NCBI RefSeq assembly: GCF_018598185.1
Contig: NZ_JAHESC010000018.1
Location: 62,001-126,000 of the forward strand
DNA from: Dawidia soli
GTDB taxonomy: Bacteria; Bacteroidota; Bacteroidia; Cytophagales; Cyclobacteriaceae
Reading direction: 5' to 3'
DNA: 64,000 nucleotides
The position numbers and the translations under genes were made by a program. Shown piece after piece: positions 36,361 through 46,009 of this stretch (its first letter is position 1; each line of letters begins with the position of its first letter). Below the pieces are notes generated by a model, which worked only from the letters and a program-made list of their open reading frames with translations, made no database searches and was not told the origin of the DNA.

Positions 36361-38574
36361 TCACTTCGCAGCTACTCTGTCTTTATACTTCGCGTGGAGC
36401 GCTTTTGCCACAGCGGCGGAATTGCCCACCGGCACAGCCGGATATTTTTCGGAAGTAGAATTGGCCCACTGCCATTCCCAATCCTTTATTTGTTTCTCAA
36501 ATGCCTTTGTATCTACCGGTTTGCCTTCACGCATGGGCTGGGCGACGTATGCAAAGAATTGCTCCCACCGGGGCTTGTAAAAGCCCCTCAATAATCCAGA
36601 CCATTGCCGGTTAGAGTATTCATGAAGCTCGCTTTCCTTATTACCCCAGAGCGTTACCAGGTCCCTGGCGTTGAATTCATACAGGTCCTGCTCTTCGGGT
36701 GTTGTTCCCCAGCTGCGGGCATCGGCGATCCATTTGCCCAATAGGAATTCCGGGCGTGTGCCCAGCAGCGTATCGAGATCGTCGATAAGCGCGAGGAACT
36801 CCAGGCTATGCTGTTTAAAAGCGGCGGCATCCTTCTTCTCATAGTCTGCCGCTATCCGTTGCTGCAAGGGCAAAGCATAGTTGGCCAATACCTGCCGGGT
36901 GATATCGACCAGGTCATACTGGTAACCCTGGCTGCCGCTGAACTGCGGCGCCTGGTCGACGAAGATCTCCCAGGCCCTGACGAGCTCGCGCGGATCGTAA
37001 TCCAGCTTGGTCAGCACCCGGTGCCCTTGTTCCGACAAGGTGGGGCGGGCCACGATGATCGACTCCGGCGTGCCTTCGCCAAGCCCACCGTTATACACCG
37101 TCCGCTCCAGGATCTGCCACGCTTCGTTGACGGACGCATTTTCAGCGCCATATCGTTTTTTTGCATAGCCTTTCAACCACTGCGCTACATCCACCGGTCC
37201 ATCCTGCCACACATTCTCCAGCATGAGCTCGAATAACGCCGGATTTTGCTCGATGCCTTCGGGCGTCAGACCGATGCCCCACAATTTACCCGACCGTGCG
37301 TCTTTCAACGCCGCGGACGGATCGGCGGCCACGTGCGACATCCTTCCGAACATGCCGACGTTACCACCGAAGTTCTGCAGCATATTCCAGATCCACGGAG
37401 CGCCATAATAGGCGTCGGTCTTCGTCCACACCGGGTGGCTTTCGCTATAAAGGTCCAGCACGATCATGCGGTCTTCAGGCACACCTGCCAGGATAGCCCG
37501 GATTTGCGCCGGCTTCCAAAAGTCTGCATTGTAATGAAACATCCAGCCTTGCATCAGCCAGGAAGCGTCAGGATCGACTTTGGACATGGAGGAATATATC
37601 TTACCGCTGATCTGCCGGAGGAAAACGGTATCGCTGCTGGGCGGTTCATTCTCGTTGAACGTATCGGCAGAATAGAAATGATCCGTGCCGTATTCCTTCG
37701 TTTGTGTTTCCAGGAACAGCGCGCCGATCTTTTCAAAGGAAGGATCGTCTGCATCCAGAATATACACATCATCGAATCCCTGCTCCCAATTCGTCTTCTT
37801 CAGTTTCGCTTCCGGATATTTATCCTTGAACGAAGGGGGCACGTGCCCCGTAAAAGCAGGCAGCACCGGTTTCATGCCCAGGGAACGTTCTTTCTCCAGG
37901 ATCTGCTTCTGGAGCGCCTTGTGGGTGTCCATCCAATGCTGCGGCAACGGCCCGCCCCAACGGTCGATGTTGCCCATCCAGAACCACGAAAAATATGAAG
38001 GCCCGGTAAAAAAGGTTTCCAGCTCCTTGTCGCTGAATCCCAGCGAATGATAGACGTCCTGCCAGATCGCCTCTTCACCGGTCAGCGCCAACGGCATGTT
38101 GATACCGTTCAGCGCCATCCAGTCAATTTCCTGCTGCCAGCGTGCCCAATCCCACCAGGCCATGGTATAGTTGAACGTGCAATAATTGAGATAATAGCGA
38201 TGCTTGTAAGGCGAAACCCTTCGAACCTTGCTTTGCACCACCGGCAGCGGATCAGGCAACGTGACCGCCGTATTGTTCCATGAAATATCGCGGAAACAGA
38301 AGTGTTTCAGGTAGTGCCCCAGGGCAGAAGCGACAGATACACCATTATTGCCGCGTAGCACGATCTTATCACCTTTGCTTTCCAGCTCGAAAACGTCCTT
38401 GCCGTTTTCCTGGGCGATATATTCGATCTCGAATGCCTTCGCCTGATCTTTAGCGATGCGCGCCACGAGGGCCGTGGCAGCATCGGCAGGTTTTGACTCC
38501 GCGGGTCCGGGTTGATTCGTACATCCGGGCAAAGCCATTGAAGCGAGGAGAAGCGCAGCGTGAATTTTCTTCAT
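36361..38574 (-). CDS. GH89 alpha-N-acetylglucosaminidase (NAGLU-like) lipoprotein
   Basis: Removes alpha-linked GlcNAc from glycans. 737 residues from ATG 38574, giving lipobox MALPGC (Cys18); the longer in-frame start (38649) adds no signal-like residues. NAGLU features: YYLNYCTFNYTMAWWDW, MALNGINMPLALTGEEAIW, YFSWFWMGNIDRWGGPLPQ, DTFNENEPPS and LDLYSESHPVW, with catalytic Glu expected in the last two segments. In gut bacteria GH89 acts on mucin-core alpha-GlcNAc. Located with the GH71/99-like gene. It converges with the YfiR gene, 11 bases apart. Confidence 0.93.
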   Translation of the reverse strand: MKKIHAALLLASMALPGCTNQPGPAESKPADAATALVARIAKDQAKAFEIEYIAQENGKDVFELESKGDKIVLRGNNGVSVASALGHYLKHFCFRDISWNNTAVTLPDPLPVVQSKVRRVSPYKHRYYLNYCTFNYTMAWWDWARWQQEIDWMALNGINMPLALTGEEAIWQDVYHSLGFSDKELETFFTGPSYFSWFWMGNIDRWGGPLPQHWMDTHKALQKQILEKERSLGMKPVLPAFTGHVPPSFKDKYPEAKLKKTNWEQGFDDVYILDADDPSFEKIGALFLETQTKEYGTDHFYSADTFNENEPPSSDTVFLRQISGKIYSSMSKVDPDASWLMQGWMFHYNADFWKPAQIRAILAGVPEDRMIVLDLYSESHPVWTKTDAYYGAPWIWNMLQNFGGNVGMFGRMSHVAADPSAALKDARSGKLWGIGLTPEGIEQNPALFELMLENVWQDGPVDVAQWLKGYAKKRYGAENASVNEAWQILERTVYNGGLGEGTPESIIVARPTLSEQGHRVLTKLDYDPRELVRAWEIFVDQAPQFSGSQGYQYDLVDITRQVLANYALPLQQRIAADYEKKDAAAFKQHSLEFLALIDDLDTLLGTRPEFLLGKWIADARSWGTTPEEQDLYEFNARDLVTLWGNKESELHEYSNRQWSGLLRGFYKPRWEQFFAYVAQPMREGKPVDTKAFEKQIKDWEWQWANSTSEKYPAVPVGNSAAVAKALHAKYKDRVAAK

Positions 38575-38705
38575 GAGTTGAAATTTGGTCAGTATGGTTG
38601 TCGTGATGCAAGGGAGTAAAATGAGCCGATGCCCAAACGCATGGGCCATTACGCCGCCATCAATCTCCTAATACAGGCTGAACGGCCTCTACCCTGACAA
38701 CGGTC

Positions 38706-38740
38706 AAAAAAAAAGGGCACCTCGACTTTTGAGATGCCCT
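38706..38740 (-). terminator. Rho-independent terminator of the GH71/99-like gene
   Basis: On the minus strand, AGGGCATCTC pairs with GAGGTGCCCT (one G-T wobble) around a seven-base loop, followed by nine T. It lies just after the 38770 stop, so the GH89 gene downstream needs its own promoter or readthrough. Confidence 0.85.
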
Positions 38741-38769
38741 CATGGCGGATCAATATATGAGTTTAATGC

Positions 38770-40503
38770 TTACCTGACAAACGCTTCCCAGGGTCCAATG
38801 GCTGTTCTGTTACAGGTCATGGCAGCTGTACCATTCTCAGACGAAATATAACGACCGTTATTTCCACGCAAAGAAACTTTCCCATCGGCATTTACAACCC
38901 AGTCAAATTTTTCCCAATCACCGATAGTAGTTCTGTTGCAGGTTATCGGGGCACTGCCGTTTTCTGAAGAGACATATTTATTCTGGCTTTGCAACGCGAT
39001 CTTTCCACCCCCGGCATCAACGACGATAAATTGCTCCCATCCTTGTGCCACCGTTCTGTTACACTGCATCGGCGCCGTGCCATTTTCGCTGCTCACAAAA
39101 AGATTGTTATTACCCTTCAACGTAATCGTACTGCCTATGGGCGCATTGTTGTTCGATGGGAAATACGGCGTAGGCCGTGTTGGCGTAAGCGCGATCTGAC
39201 CTTTTAACATTTTGCCGCCATCTCCCGTAAGCCGCAGATAGTAGTCAGATGAAACCGCCGTACCGTCTTCATCCAATGCCAGAAAACCCGACCCCGCCGG
39301 AACCCAGGATGCGTTCTCCGCAGTCTTGGCAATTTGATTTCCCTCATTGTATTCGTCGTACATGGAAATATAGATCCCCTGGCAGCCCGCCCGTATCGCG
39401 TTGTAAAACATTCGCCACATCAAATCGCCATGGGCACGCTGACGCAGCTGCAAGTCACCCGGCAGCACACAAGGCTGATAGTCGATACCATTGGCATTAC
39501 AATCCGCCTGATCCGGAACGAAAAAATTATTGTAGATATTATCGGCATCTCCAATATTCGCCACCGCACCGATTAACCAGGGCGAGAGCATATTAAAAGC
39601 ATGATAAACGCCAAGGAATCCCGTTCTTGAACCATCCGTTCCCTGCCGCCATCCTCGCGGTACGCCGCCGATCACATAACAACCCTGCGCTTTAAACCAA
39701 TTGACGACATCAAGACACGTCGCTGCCGGCCACGGGTGATTGTCGTCGTTAAAACCGAAACCCCAGATAGCGACTACAGGTTTCCCGTTTTGGCGGGCAT
39801 ACGCAGACGACGAAGTGTATGCAGACATTTTATTGGTCCAATCCGCCTTGATCTCGGACTGCATATTGGTCCAGTTACTGACGTCATACATGATGTAGAA
39901 TTTTCTCCCATAGGTTTCAGCCGCGGTGCGAACGCGCGCAGTGACACCGTCGCGCACGGGCCCCTCGCCGCCCGTCGGATTGAAACGCTGCAAGGCGGCA
40001 CAGTCAATTCCGTTCTGCTGCATCCACAAAAAATGCGTGTCAACGGTCTGCTGATTCCAGTTCGAATACAGCCTCGCCGTTTGGCCATTGTTAAGATTCG
40101 ACCAACCCGTTGCATAGGTGGTAGCGTACTCGCGCACATCCGGCCATGACTTTATGCCGTTGTTTGTTGATGACGGTGGTTGAGACCAGATTTGAGTCCA
40201 ATGCCACCACTCGTTGATCGGAGATCCATCACCGGCTGTCGCAAACCAACCCTGATAACCAACCGTTACTTTCCCAACAACATCACCGGGTGCAGACGCG
40301 AGTGGAGCAACACCGTCATCTGGGGCAGATACACGGGGTAACATTTCCTTATTATTCTCATCACTCTCAAATGCATCTGATGAACATCCGGTAAATAAAG
40401 AGAGGTGCATCAGTGCCAGAAACAAGCATGTACCGATCTGCCTGCCAATTCGTTGCCACCGGGATGGAGCAACTGTCGCCATGTGTTTAGTTCTAATTTT
40501 CAT
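38770..40503 (-). CDS. GH71/99-like glycosidase with C-terminal fascin-like beta-trefoil
   Basis: 577 residues from ATG 40503; lipobox LSLFTGC. The catalytic-like region (about 70-440) carries [54 protein letters not shown], as in bacterial glycoside hydrolase family 71/99-like proteins. The last 120 residues hold three copies of a roughly 40-residue fascin-like unit (each with SSENGxAxxxCNRT and WExF), making one beta-trefoil, a binding module. Family 99 members act on alpha-mannans or N-glycans, but family assignment here is loose. Followed by a strong terminator. Confidence 0.8.
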   Translation of the reverse strand: MKIRTKHMATVAPSRWQRIGRQIGTCLFLALMHLSLFTGCSSDAFESDENNKEMLPRVSAPDDGVAPLASAPGDVVGKVTVGYQGWFATAGDGSPINEWWHWTQIWSQPPSSTNNGIKSWPDVREYATTYATGWSNLNNGQTARLYSNWNQQTVDTHFLWMQQNGIDCAALQRFNPTGGEGPVRDGVTARVRTAAETYGRKFYIMYDVSNWTNMQSEIKADWTNKMSAYTSSSAYARQNGKPVVAIWGFGFNDDNHPWPAATCLDVVNWFKAQGCYVIGGVPRGWRQGTDGSRTGFLGVYHAFNMLSPWLIGAVANIGDADNIYNNFFVPDQADCNANGIDYQPCVLPGDLQLRQRAHGDLMWRMFYNAIRAGCQGIYISMYDEYNEGNQIAKTAENASWVPAGSGFLALDEDGTAVSSDYYLRLTGDGGKMLKGQIALTPTRPTPYFPSNNNAPIGSTITLKGNNNLFVSSENGTAPMQCNRTVAQGWEQFIVVDAGGGKIALQSQNKYVSSENGSAPITCNRTTIGDWEKFDWVVNADGKVSLRGNNGRYISSENGTAAMTCNRTAIGPWEAFVR

Positions 40504-40925
40504 AATAGGTTTAAGTTTTTGAATGAAGCATAGTGATCCCATTGCTTGCCTCGCACGGAATAACATCTGCCGAAAATCAATTAAACAATGCTACTCATGT
40601 TGATCATAGCGATGTTAAACCTAGAATCGAGGAATTAATAATCGATTAAAAAAGCATTAATAACGAGCCTGATGATCATGATTAAGAGAAATATTTTAGA
40701 GACCCATAGGTCTCGTTATTTCTTTTGCAGCTATCCTCTTAGCCCTTCGATTGCCGGCCCTCCGACCCAGGATCCCGTCGATAATCACCTCCTCCCGAAT
40801 TGGGTAACTATATAACCAAATTCAGAGAGATCCGATTGTTTAGAAACGCGCCGGTCTCTTCGGAGTAAGCTTGAGGCGCCGCCAATACGCACGACGGAAG
40901 GCACAATCTTTGACCGGCATACAAT
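40504..40925. other. AT-rich intergenic region
   Basis: 422 bases between divergent genes with no supported gene. It holds alternative hairpins: GAGACC-CATA-GGTCTC (40699-40714) followed by GTTATTTCTTTT, and AATAACGAG/CTCGTTATT spanning it. AATCTTTG at 40905-40912 is a near-match to the -7 box for the next gene, but no good -33 element was found. Confidence 0.55.
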
Positions 40926-41792
40926 ATGAACAATCAGATCTTCAATAGAACAATGAATGTTGACGGCGTCGACATCTTTTATCGCGAGGCCGGCGATAGA
41001 AAAAATCCGGCTATACTTCTATTGCCTGGTTTCCCAACGTCGTCCATCATGTTTAAAAATCTGATGACCGCGTTATCAGACAGGCTCCATCTGGTCGCCC
41101 CGGATTTCCCTGGATTTGGATTCAGCGCGTTTCCTCCCAAAGATCAATTTGAATATACCTTTAGGAATATCGGGGCGCTCATAAACAGGTTTACAGACGA
41201 GATCAACCTAAAGTCGTTCACCATCTATCTCCACGATTACGGAGCCCCTGTTGGCCTTCAACTATGCATCAACAATCCTGAAAAGATCGAGGGAATAATT
41301 GTCCAAAACGGCAATGCATACGAAGAAGGCGTTCGTACGATATGGGATGAAATGAGAGAATATTGGAAGAACCCCACACCGGAAAAAAAGAAAAAGCTTT
41401 ACGCATTTCTAAGCGAGGAAGGCGTGAAGTGGCAATATACCGCCGGACTACCGGAAGAATTATTGCCAACCCTAAGCCCTGAATTATGGGTCCTCGATTG
41501 GGACGCTATGAAAAGGCCGGGTAATGTCGACATGCAATATGAGTTGAACTGTGACTACAAGAACCACATGGAACTGTACCCGGTGTATCAGGAATATTTT
41601 CGTACGTATCAGCCACGTGCCATTGTCATCTGGGGGAAATATGATCCGTTCTTTAATGCGGAAGAGGCGGCTTGTTACAGGAGGGACCTACCGCATGCCC
41701 AGGTCCATATGCTCAACGGCAGTCATTGGGTACTGGAGACAAATTTCGACGAGGTACTGATGCTTATTCGTGACTTCTTTAAGAAGGATTGA
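40926..41792 (+). CDS. Alpha/beta-hydrolase (haloalkane dehalogenase/epoxide hydrolase-like)
   Basis: 288 residues, cytoplasmic. LLPGFPTSS is the oxyanion (HG-type) loop, and YLHDYGAPVG places Asp104 as nucleophile, as in haloalkane dehalogenases and epoxide hydrolases rather than Ser esterases. A cap domain lies at about 130-225, and the late acid and base lie in IWGKYDPFF and NGSHWVLE. Typical length. Substrate unknown; many relatives in soil bacteria are uncharacterised. It is isolated, AT-richer than the surrounding genes. Confidence 0.87.
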   Translation: MNNQIFNRTMNVDGVDIFYREAGDRKNPAILLLPGFPTSSIMFKNLMTALSDRLHLVAPDFPGFGFSAFPPKDQFEYTFRNIGALINRFTDEINLKSFTIYLHDYGAPVGLQLCINNPEKIEGIIVQNGNAYEEGVRTIWDEMREYWKNPTPEKKKKLYAFLSEEGVKWQYTAGLPEELLPTLSPELWVLDWDAMKRPGNVDMQYELNCDYKNHMELYPVYQEYFRTYQPRAIVIWGKYDPFFNAEEAACYRRDLPHAQVHMLNGSHWVLETNFDEVLMLIRDFFKKD

Positions 41793-41875
41793 TGCGCCTG
41801 ACGAATGCGCGTTGATCCGATCCGAGAGACGATCCGCTCTTGATTAATTCACCTGATCCACAATGACTTAGAAAA

Positions 41876-41918
41876 CAAAAAAGCAGACGAAAGAATGTTA
41901 TTTCTTTATCGTCTGCTT
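41876..41918 (-). terminator. Intrinsic terminator of tRNA-Asp
   Basis: On the minus strand a ten-pair stem AAGCAGACGA / TCGTCTGCTT with an inner AAGAA/TTCTT extension is followed by a T-run (41877-41882). It starts three bases after the tRNA. Confidence 0.85.
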
Positions 41919-41921
41919 CTG

Positions 41922-41995
41922 CGGATCGGACGGGACTCGAACCCGCGACCTCCGCCGTGACAGGGCGGCATTCTAACCAGCTGAACTACCGGTCC
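41922..41995 (-). tRNA. tRNA-Asp (anticodon GTC)
   Basis: A 74-base cloverleaf on the minus strand: acceptor GGACCGG, D-arm GTTCAGCTGGTTAGAAT, anticodon stem CCGCC/GGCGG with loop CTGTCAC, T-arm GGGTTCGAGTCCC and discriminator G. CCA is not encoded. Acceptor position 4-69 is C opposite A (CCGATCC instead of CCGGTCC), an unusual mismatch in an otherwise standard molecule. Confidence 0.95.
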
Positions 41996-42032
41996 GTTAC
42001 CATTTTCGACAATATGCCGTCGAAAGGGAGTG

Positions 42033-42063
42033 CAAATATAGCGCGGGCGTTATGTTCTCCAAA
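42033..42063 (-). promoter_or_regulatory. Bacteroidota-type promoter of tRNA-Asp
   Basis: On the minus strand TTTG (42060-42063), a 19-base spacer, and TATATTTG (42033-42040) match the Bacteroidota -33/-7 consensus exactly. Transcription would start about 30 bases before the tRNA. Confidence 0.8.
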
Positions 42064-42107
42064 TATTCGGAAAACATTTTTTTAACAGCCCTTATGGCAT
42101 GACGCCC

Positions 42108-43601
42108 TTACTGGAATTTGAAATAGAACTCGCCGATGATATTCGAGCTATCCCAGGTGTTTTGTTTGTTGCCGGAAAGACGCAGCACGTTGGCCCGTAC
42201 CTCTTTGAATACCTGCTCGATGGTGAGGCCCGGCTTCCGCATGGCCTTCAGCAGCTCCTGCGTGTAGAGGCCGTTACGGCCCGAACCGTCCGCCGCCACC
42301 GAGCCGGGTGCGGTGGCATACGCGATGAAAGAGCCCCGCGCACGGCGCATCTCCCCTAGCCCGCCCGATAAAGAACGGTTCACCGCCGGAAACGGATTGT
42401 TACGACAGGCATCCAGGATCACGATGTTCATGCGGGCATTTGATCGCTCCATGTTGCCCAGCACCATGCGTTGCGTCGGAAAGCAATACCGGGCAATGTC
42501 GTCTTCAAACTCCACGCTGGCATCGACAGGCACGAGGTAATTCTCTTCTTCGTGACGAACGCCATGGCCGGCGAAATAAAACAAGGCTACCGTGTTGTCT
42601 TTGTCACCCGCGTCGATCTTGTCTTTGAACCGCAGCAACGCCGCGCGGATCTGCCCATACGTGGCATTGGTCAGCAACGTTACATCGAAGTTCGAAGCCT
42701 CCAGCTCCTTGGCCATGTCGGTAGCATCGTTCACAGGGTTCTTGAGCGCGCCCACGCCCTTGGGGTACGCGCCATTGCCGATGACGAGCGCATAGCGCTT
42801 CTCGTCCTTGTATTCATCGGCCAGGCTTGGCTGCGCCGGGACCTTGGGTGGTGTGCTGACCACGACAGGGGCCGTTCCAGGCTCCTTTTTCGCAGGCGTC
42901 GTGTCCTTGCGTGTAGCCGGTGTCGTTGCACCGGCACGGGACGAAGAGGGTGTATTCGCAGGCTTGGCGGTATTCTTGGCCGAGGGCGCTGTCGTGTTAC
43001 CCATGCCGGTCTTGGACGCACCGGCGTCGGGCGTGGTACTGCTGCGCGCGGCAACCCCTTGTTTCTCCAGTTTGTCGAGCTCCCGCTTGATGTCCGCATG
43101 GCCCGGGGCCGCCAGGCTACCCTCTTTCAGGTCGGCATAGGCTTTTACCAACTGCCCCGCCTTTACATATAGCTGGCTGCGTTCGTAGAGCAGCTTGGCC
43201 TTGGGCTCCGGCTGGTCGCCCAGCAGGCGCAACGCGGCACTATACGCATCGATGGCATCGGTGGAAGCCCCCAGTTTGTCGTGGGCCTTGGCCTTGAACC
43301 AATAGATGTTGCCTTTGTTGGCGTGGTCGCGCAGAATGGTCTCTTCAAAATCGGGAATGGCGCGTTCGAAGTCGTTCGTTTTGTAGTAGGACAACGCACG
43401 GAGGTAAAACACCTCGGGGTCGAGGGCCTTGTCGCGGGTGTTCTTGGTGAGGTACAACGAAAAGCTTTCGATCGCCTGCGGGTACTTGCCCGCCATATAG
43501 TGATCATAGCCCTTCTCATAGTACTTGAACTGCGCGCTGACGCCGAGGGGCAACAGGCACACGAACCAGACCAAACGAAAAATGTACGGATGCATTTTCA
43601 T
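42108..43601 (-). CDS. Exported TPR-caspase (peptidase C14) protein B
   Basis: 497 residues from ATG 43601; a signal peptide (FRLVWFVCLLPLGVSAQ) sends it across the inner membrane. TPR-like helices cover about 20-190, then a Thr/Pro/Ala-rich linker (about 195-260), then a caspase domain (about 265-497). The dyad is visible: His346 in YFAGHGV and Cys399 in VILDACRNNPF, with GEMRRARGSFIAYATAPG after it. The C-terminus ends GEFYFKFQ. A paralogue (44600-46009) lies two genes upstream. Substrates unknown; the exported location is unlike cytosolic caspases used in phage defence. 32 bases separate it from the barrel gene. Confidence 0.92.
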   Translation of the reverse strand: MKMHPYIFRLVWFVCLLPLGVSAQFKYYEKGYDHYMAGKYPQAIESFSLYLTKNTRDKALDPEVFYLRALSYYKTNDFERAIPDFEETILRDHANKGNIYWFKAKAHDKLGASTDAIDAYSAALRLLGDQPEPKAKLLYERSQLYVKAGQLVKAYADLKEGSLAAPGHADIKRELDKLEKQGVAARSSTTPDAGASKTGMGNTTAPSAKNTAKPANTPSSSRAGATTPATRKDTTPAKKEPGTAPVVVSTPPKVPAQPSLADEYKDEKRYALVIGNGAYPKGVGALKNPVNDATDMAKELEASNFDVTLLTNATYGQIRAALLRFKDKIDAGDKDNTVALFYFAGHGVRHEEENYLVPVDASVEFEDDIARYCFPTQRMVLGNMERSNARMNIVILDACRNNPFPAVNRSLSGGLGEMRRARGSFIAYATAPGSVAADGSGRNGLYTQELLKAMRKPGLTIEQVFKEVRANVLRLSGNKQNTWDSSNIIGEFYFKFQ

Positions 43602-43633
43602 AACACATGACGTTCTTCGAAGCAAGCGCAGTG

Positions 43634-44515
43634 CTAGAAGTTAAACGAAACGCCGAGCTGAAGGTTCACCGACGGGAAGCCCTCTTTCGTAACGGGATAC
43701 TTTTGCATGTTCTCTAAGAATCCATCCACGTCGGTACCATAGAACTGGTTGTCGTTAAACTTTTCCGTGCTGACGAACGACACCGGAAACGTGTAGCCGA
43801 CCGACACCTGCACAAACCCCGTCACCTTGCGCGCAGGAAAGAATTCCAGCCCGGGGCCGATAAAGATCCCGCCCGTAACCTGGGTCTGTTCCTTGAGATC
43901 GTCCGACACGACGCGATCGTCGTCTCCCAGCTCCGTGCCCGCCACCCACTCGGCCTGTCCTCCGTCTTGCCAGTCGTCGGAATCCTCGATGTCTCCGAAG
44001 TTGTATAGAAAATTGGCAGTGCCCGTCACCTCTGTACGTGTAGCATACGAGATAAACGGTTTGGCAAAAGCATAGAGGGACACGACAGAGTTATCGCGCA
44101 CCGGTATGAAGTTGAGCTTCAGGTTCATGGCCAGCGACAACAGGCTCAGGTTCCCGCCTTTCAGGTCAAAATATATCCCTTCGTAGTACGTACCCTCGTC
44201 ATCATTGAACGGCCCGCCGATGAACGCATTGTTGAGACCCGTTTCCTCCGGGTCATAATCAAAGCTGAGATACGACAGCGACGGCCCGATAGAGAGCACG
44301 CGGTTCAGGCGCACCTGGTACCCGGCTTCAAAGTTCGCACCGGCCTTATAGTCACCGATGTTCTTGCCGAGGGTCCACGACGGACCGATACCGATAAAGA
44401 TCCCTTTACTGCGATCAATGCGCGCCTTCTTAACGATGACGCCTTCATCCTGCGCGGTGGACTGAAAGATTACACCGGCGATGAGTAAGCCTGCCAGACA
44501 TAAAGATGTTTTCAT
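43634..44515 (-). CDS. Outer-membrane beta-barrel protein between the caspase genes
   Basis: 293 residues, start at 44515 giving the signal peptide MKTSLCLAGLLIAGVIFQSTAQ. Repeated amphipathic strands (GIFIGIGPSWTLGKNIGDYK, VTGFVQVSVGYTFPVSF) and a final strand ending NLQLGVSFNF with terminal Phe indicate a barrel of the porin/PorT-like type. No specific family recognised. An acidic 35-residue segment (residues about 190-230) is probably an extracellular loop. It sits between two caspase genes on the same strand, 84 and 32 bases from them. Confidence 0.8.
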   Translation of the reverse strand: MKTSLCLAGLLIAGVIFQSTAQDEGVIVKKARIDRSKGIFIGIGPSWTLGKNIGDYKAGANFEAGYQVRLNRVLSIGPSLSYLSFDYDPEETGLNNAFIGGPFNDDEGTYYEGIYFDLKGGNLSLLSLAMNLKLNFIPVRDNSVVSLYAFAKPFISYATRTEVTGTANFLYNFGDIEDSDDWQDGGQAEWVAGTELGDDDRVVSDDLKEQTQVTGGIFIGPGLEFFPARKVTGFVQVSVGYTFPVSFVSTEKFNDNQFYGTDVDGFLENMQKYPVTKEGFPSVNLQLGVSFNF

Positions 44516-44536
44516 ATAGGGGGGAAAGACATAGCG

Positions 44537-44544
44537 GAAAGATA
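44537..44544 (-). promoter_or_regulatory. Candidate -7 box for the barrel-caspase B genes
   Basis: TATCTTTC on the minus strand, one base from the consensus TAnnTTTG, 22 bases before the barrel start. No matching -33 element seen, so tentative. Confidence 0.3.
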
Positions 44545-44599
44545 AGATATAGCCGGGGGACGATCGGGCCATCCCCCATGTTCATGGGGCCTTCGGGCG

Positions 44600-46009
44600 C
44601 TACTGCGGGATCTTGAAGTAGAATTCTCCAATAATGTTGGAGCTATCCCACGTGAATTGTTTATCGCCCGACAGGCGCAACACGTTCATCCGCACTTCCT
44701 TGAAGACCTGCTCGATGGTCAGGCCCGGTTTGCGGATCGCCTTCAGCAGCTCCTGGGTATAAAGACCGTTGCGGCCGCCACCGTCTGCCGCCACAGAGCC
44801 GGGCGCCGTGGCGTACGCGATGAACGAGCCGCGCGCGCGTTTCATTTCGCCCAGGCCGCCGCCGATGGACCGCGTCGTAGCCGGGAAGGGATTATTACGG
44901 CAAGCATCCAGGATCACGATATTCATGCGCGAGTTGGTCTGCTCCATGTTGGCCAGCACCATTTTCTGCACCGGGAAACACATGCGCACAATGTCGTCTT
45001 CAAACTCTACGTTGGCATCGATGGGCACCAGGTAGTTCTCATCCTGGAACTGCACCCCGTGCCCCGCATAGTAGAATAGCCCCACCGTTTGGTCCTTGGG
45101 CCCGCTGGTCAGGTTCTGCTGAAACTTGCGCATCGCTTCGCGCATCTGCACATAGGTAGCGTTGGTCAGCAACTGTACTTCAAAGTTGGATTTGCGAAGC
45201 TCGGTGGTCACATCCGTCGCGTCGTTTACAGGGTTCTTCAGCGTGCCGATGCTTTTGGGATACGTGCCGTTGCCGATCACCAGGGCATAACGCTTCTCAT
45301 CCTTGTACTCGGAGGTTATCGAGGCCACCAGCCGTGCACTCGCCGACGTCTCCTCCGCCGGCTGCGGCGCCGACTCTGCCGGGGGCGTTGTGGTCACCGG
45401 GGTAATATTGACCGGCTGCTTCTTGACAGGCGTTTGCGCGGCAGTGTTTGTATTCTTCTTGACGATCACCTGCGTCGTCTTTTTGTCGTTGGCGGGGTCG
45501 TTGCGAACCACGGCCGTCTGCGACGGATCGAGCTCCCGGGCAGCCGCCAGATCCTTATTGGCGGCTTCGCGGTTGCCATGGCGACTGTAGTACTGGGCGC
45601 GGTCGGCCAGGATCTGGGCCGTCAGCTTGTTGTTGACCCCGGCGCTGGCAAGGGCCTCCTCGTATTCGGCTTCGGCCGGCTTGCCTTGCTTGTCCAGGCA
45701 ACGGGCCTTAAACCAATGGATCTGACCTTTGTTGTAGTGGTTCAGTTCCAGACACTTATCCAGGTCGGCCAGGGCCTTGTCGGGGGCGTTGGTGAAATAA
45801 TATGACTGACCCCGGTAGAAATACAGATCTTCGTCGTAGCGCTTGTTCCGTTTGGGGTTGGCAATGGCGTTGGAGAAGAGATCGATAACGTCGGCATAGT
45901 GACCTGCCTTGAACTTTGCGATACCGTCGTCATAGGTGGCTGCGTCTTGCGCAAACGCCAACGGCCACAGCAATAGCCAGGCGGCGAGGACCGAGAGGGA
46001 CTTTTTCAT
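44600..46009 (-). CDS. Exported TPR-caspase (peptidase C14) protein A
   Basis: 469 residues from ATG 46009, giving the signal peptide MKKSLSVLAAWLLLWPLAFAQ; the longer frame upstream is not protein-like. N-terminal TPR helices (about 20-175: YDDGIAKFKAGHYADVIDLF, QIHWFKARCLDKQGKPAEAE), a Thr/Pro-rich linker (about 180-235), then a caspase domain with His317 (YYAGHGV) and Cys370 (VILDACRNNPF). The His-Cys spacing of 53 residues and the tail WDSSNIIGEFYFK are the same as in caspase B, so they are recent paralogues with divergent TPR and linker parts. Confidence 0.92.
   Translation of the reverse strand: MKKSLSVLAAWLLLWPLAFAQDAATYDDGIAKFKAGHYADVIDLFSNAIANPKRNKRYDEDLYFYRGQSYYFTNAPDKALADLDKCLELNHYNKGQIHWFKARCLDKQGKPAEAEYEEALASAGVNNKLTAQILADRAQYYSRHGNREAANKDLAAARELDPSQTAVVRNDPANDKKTTQVIVKKNTNTAAQTPVKKQPVNITPVTTTPPAESAPQPAEETSASARLVASITSEYKDEKRYALVIGNGTYPKSIGTLKNPVNDATDVTTELRKSNFEVQLLTNATYVQMREAMRKFQQNLTSGPKDQTVGLFYYAGHGVQFQDENYLVPIDANVEFEDDIVRMCFPVQKMVLANMEQTNSRMNIVILDACRNNPFPATTRSIGGGLGEMKRARGSFIAYATAPGSVAADGGGRNGLYTQELLKAIRKPGLTIEQVFKEVRMNVLRLSGDKQFTWDSSNIIGEFYFKIPQ

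Noticed and set aside
42108-46009. Caspase genes as a CBASS or gasdermin-type phage defence system
   Set aside because: Both caspases have signal peptides and no nucleotide cyclase, NLR-like or gasdermin gene is adjacent.
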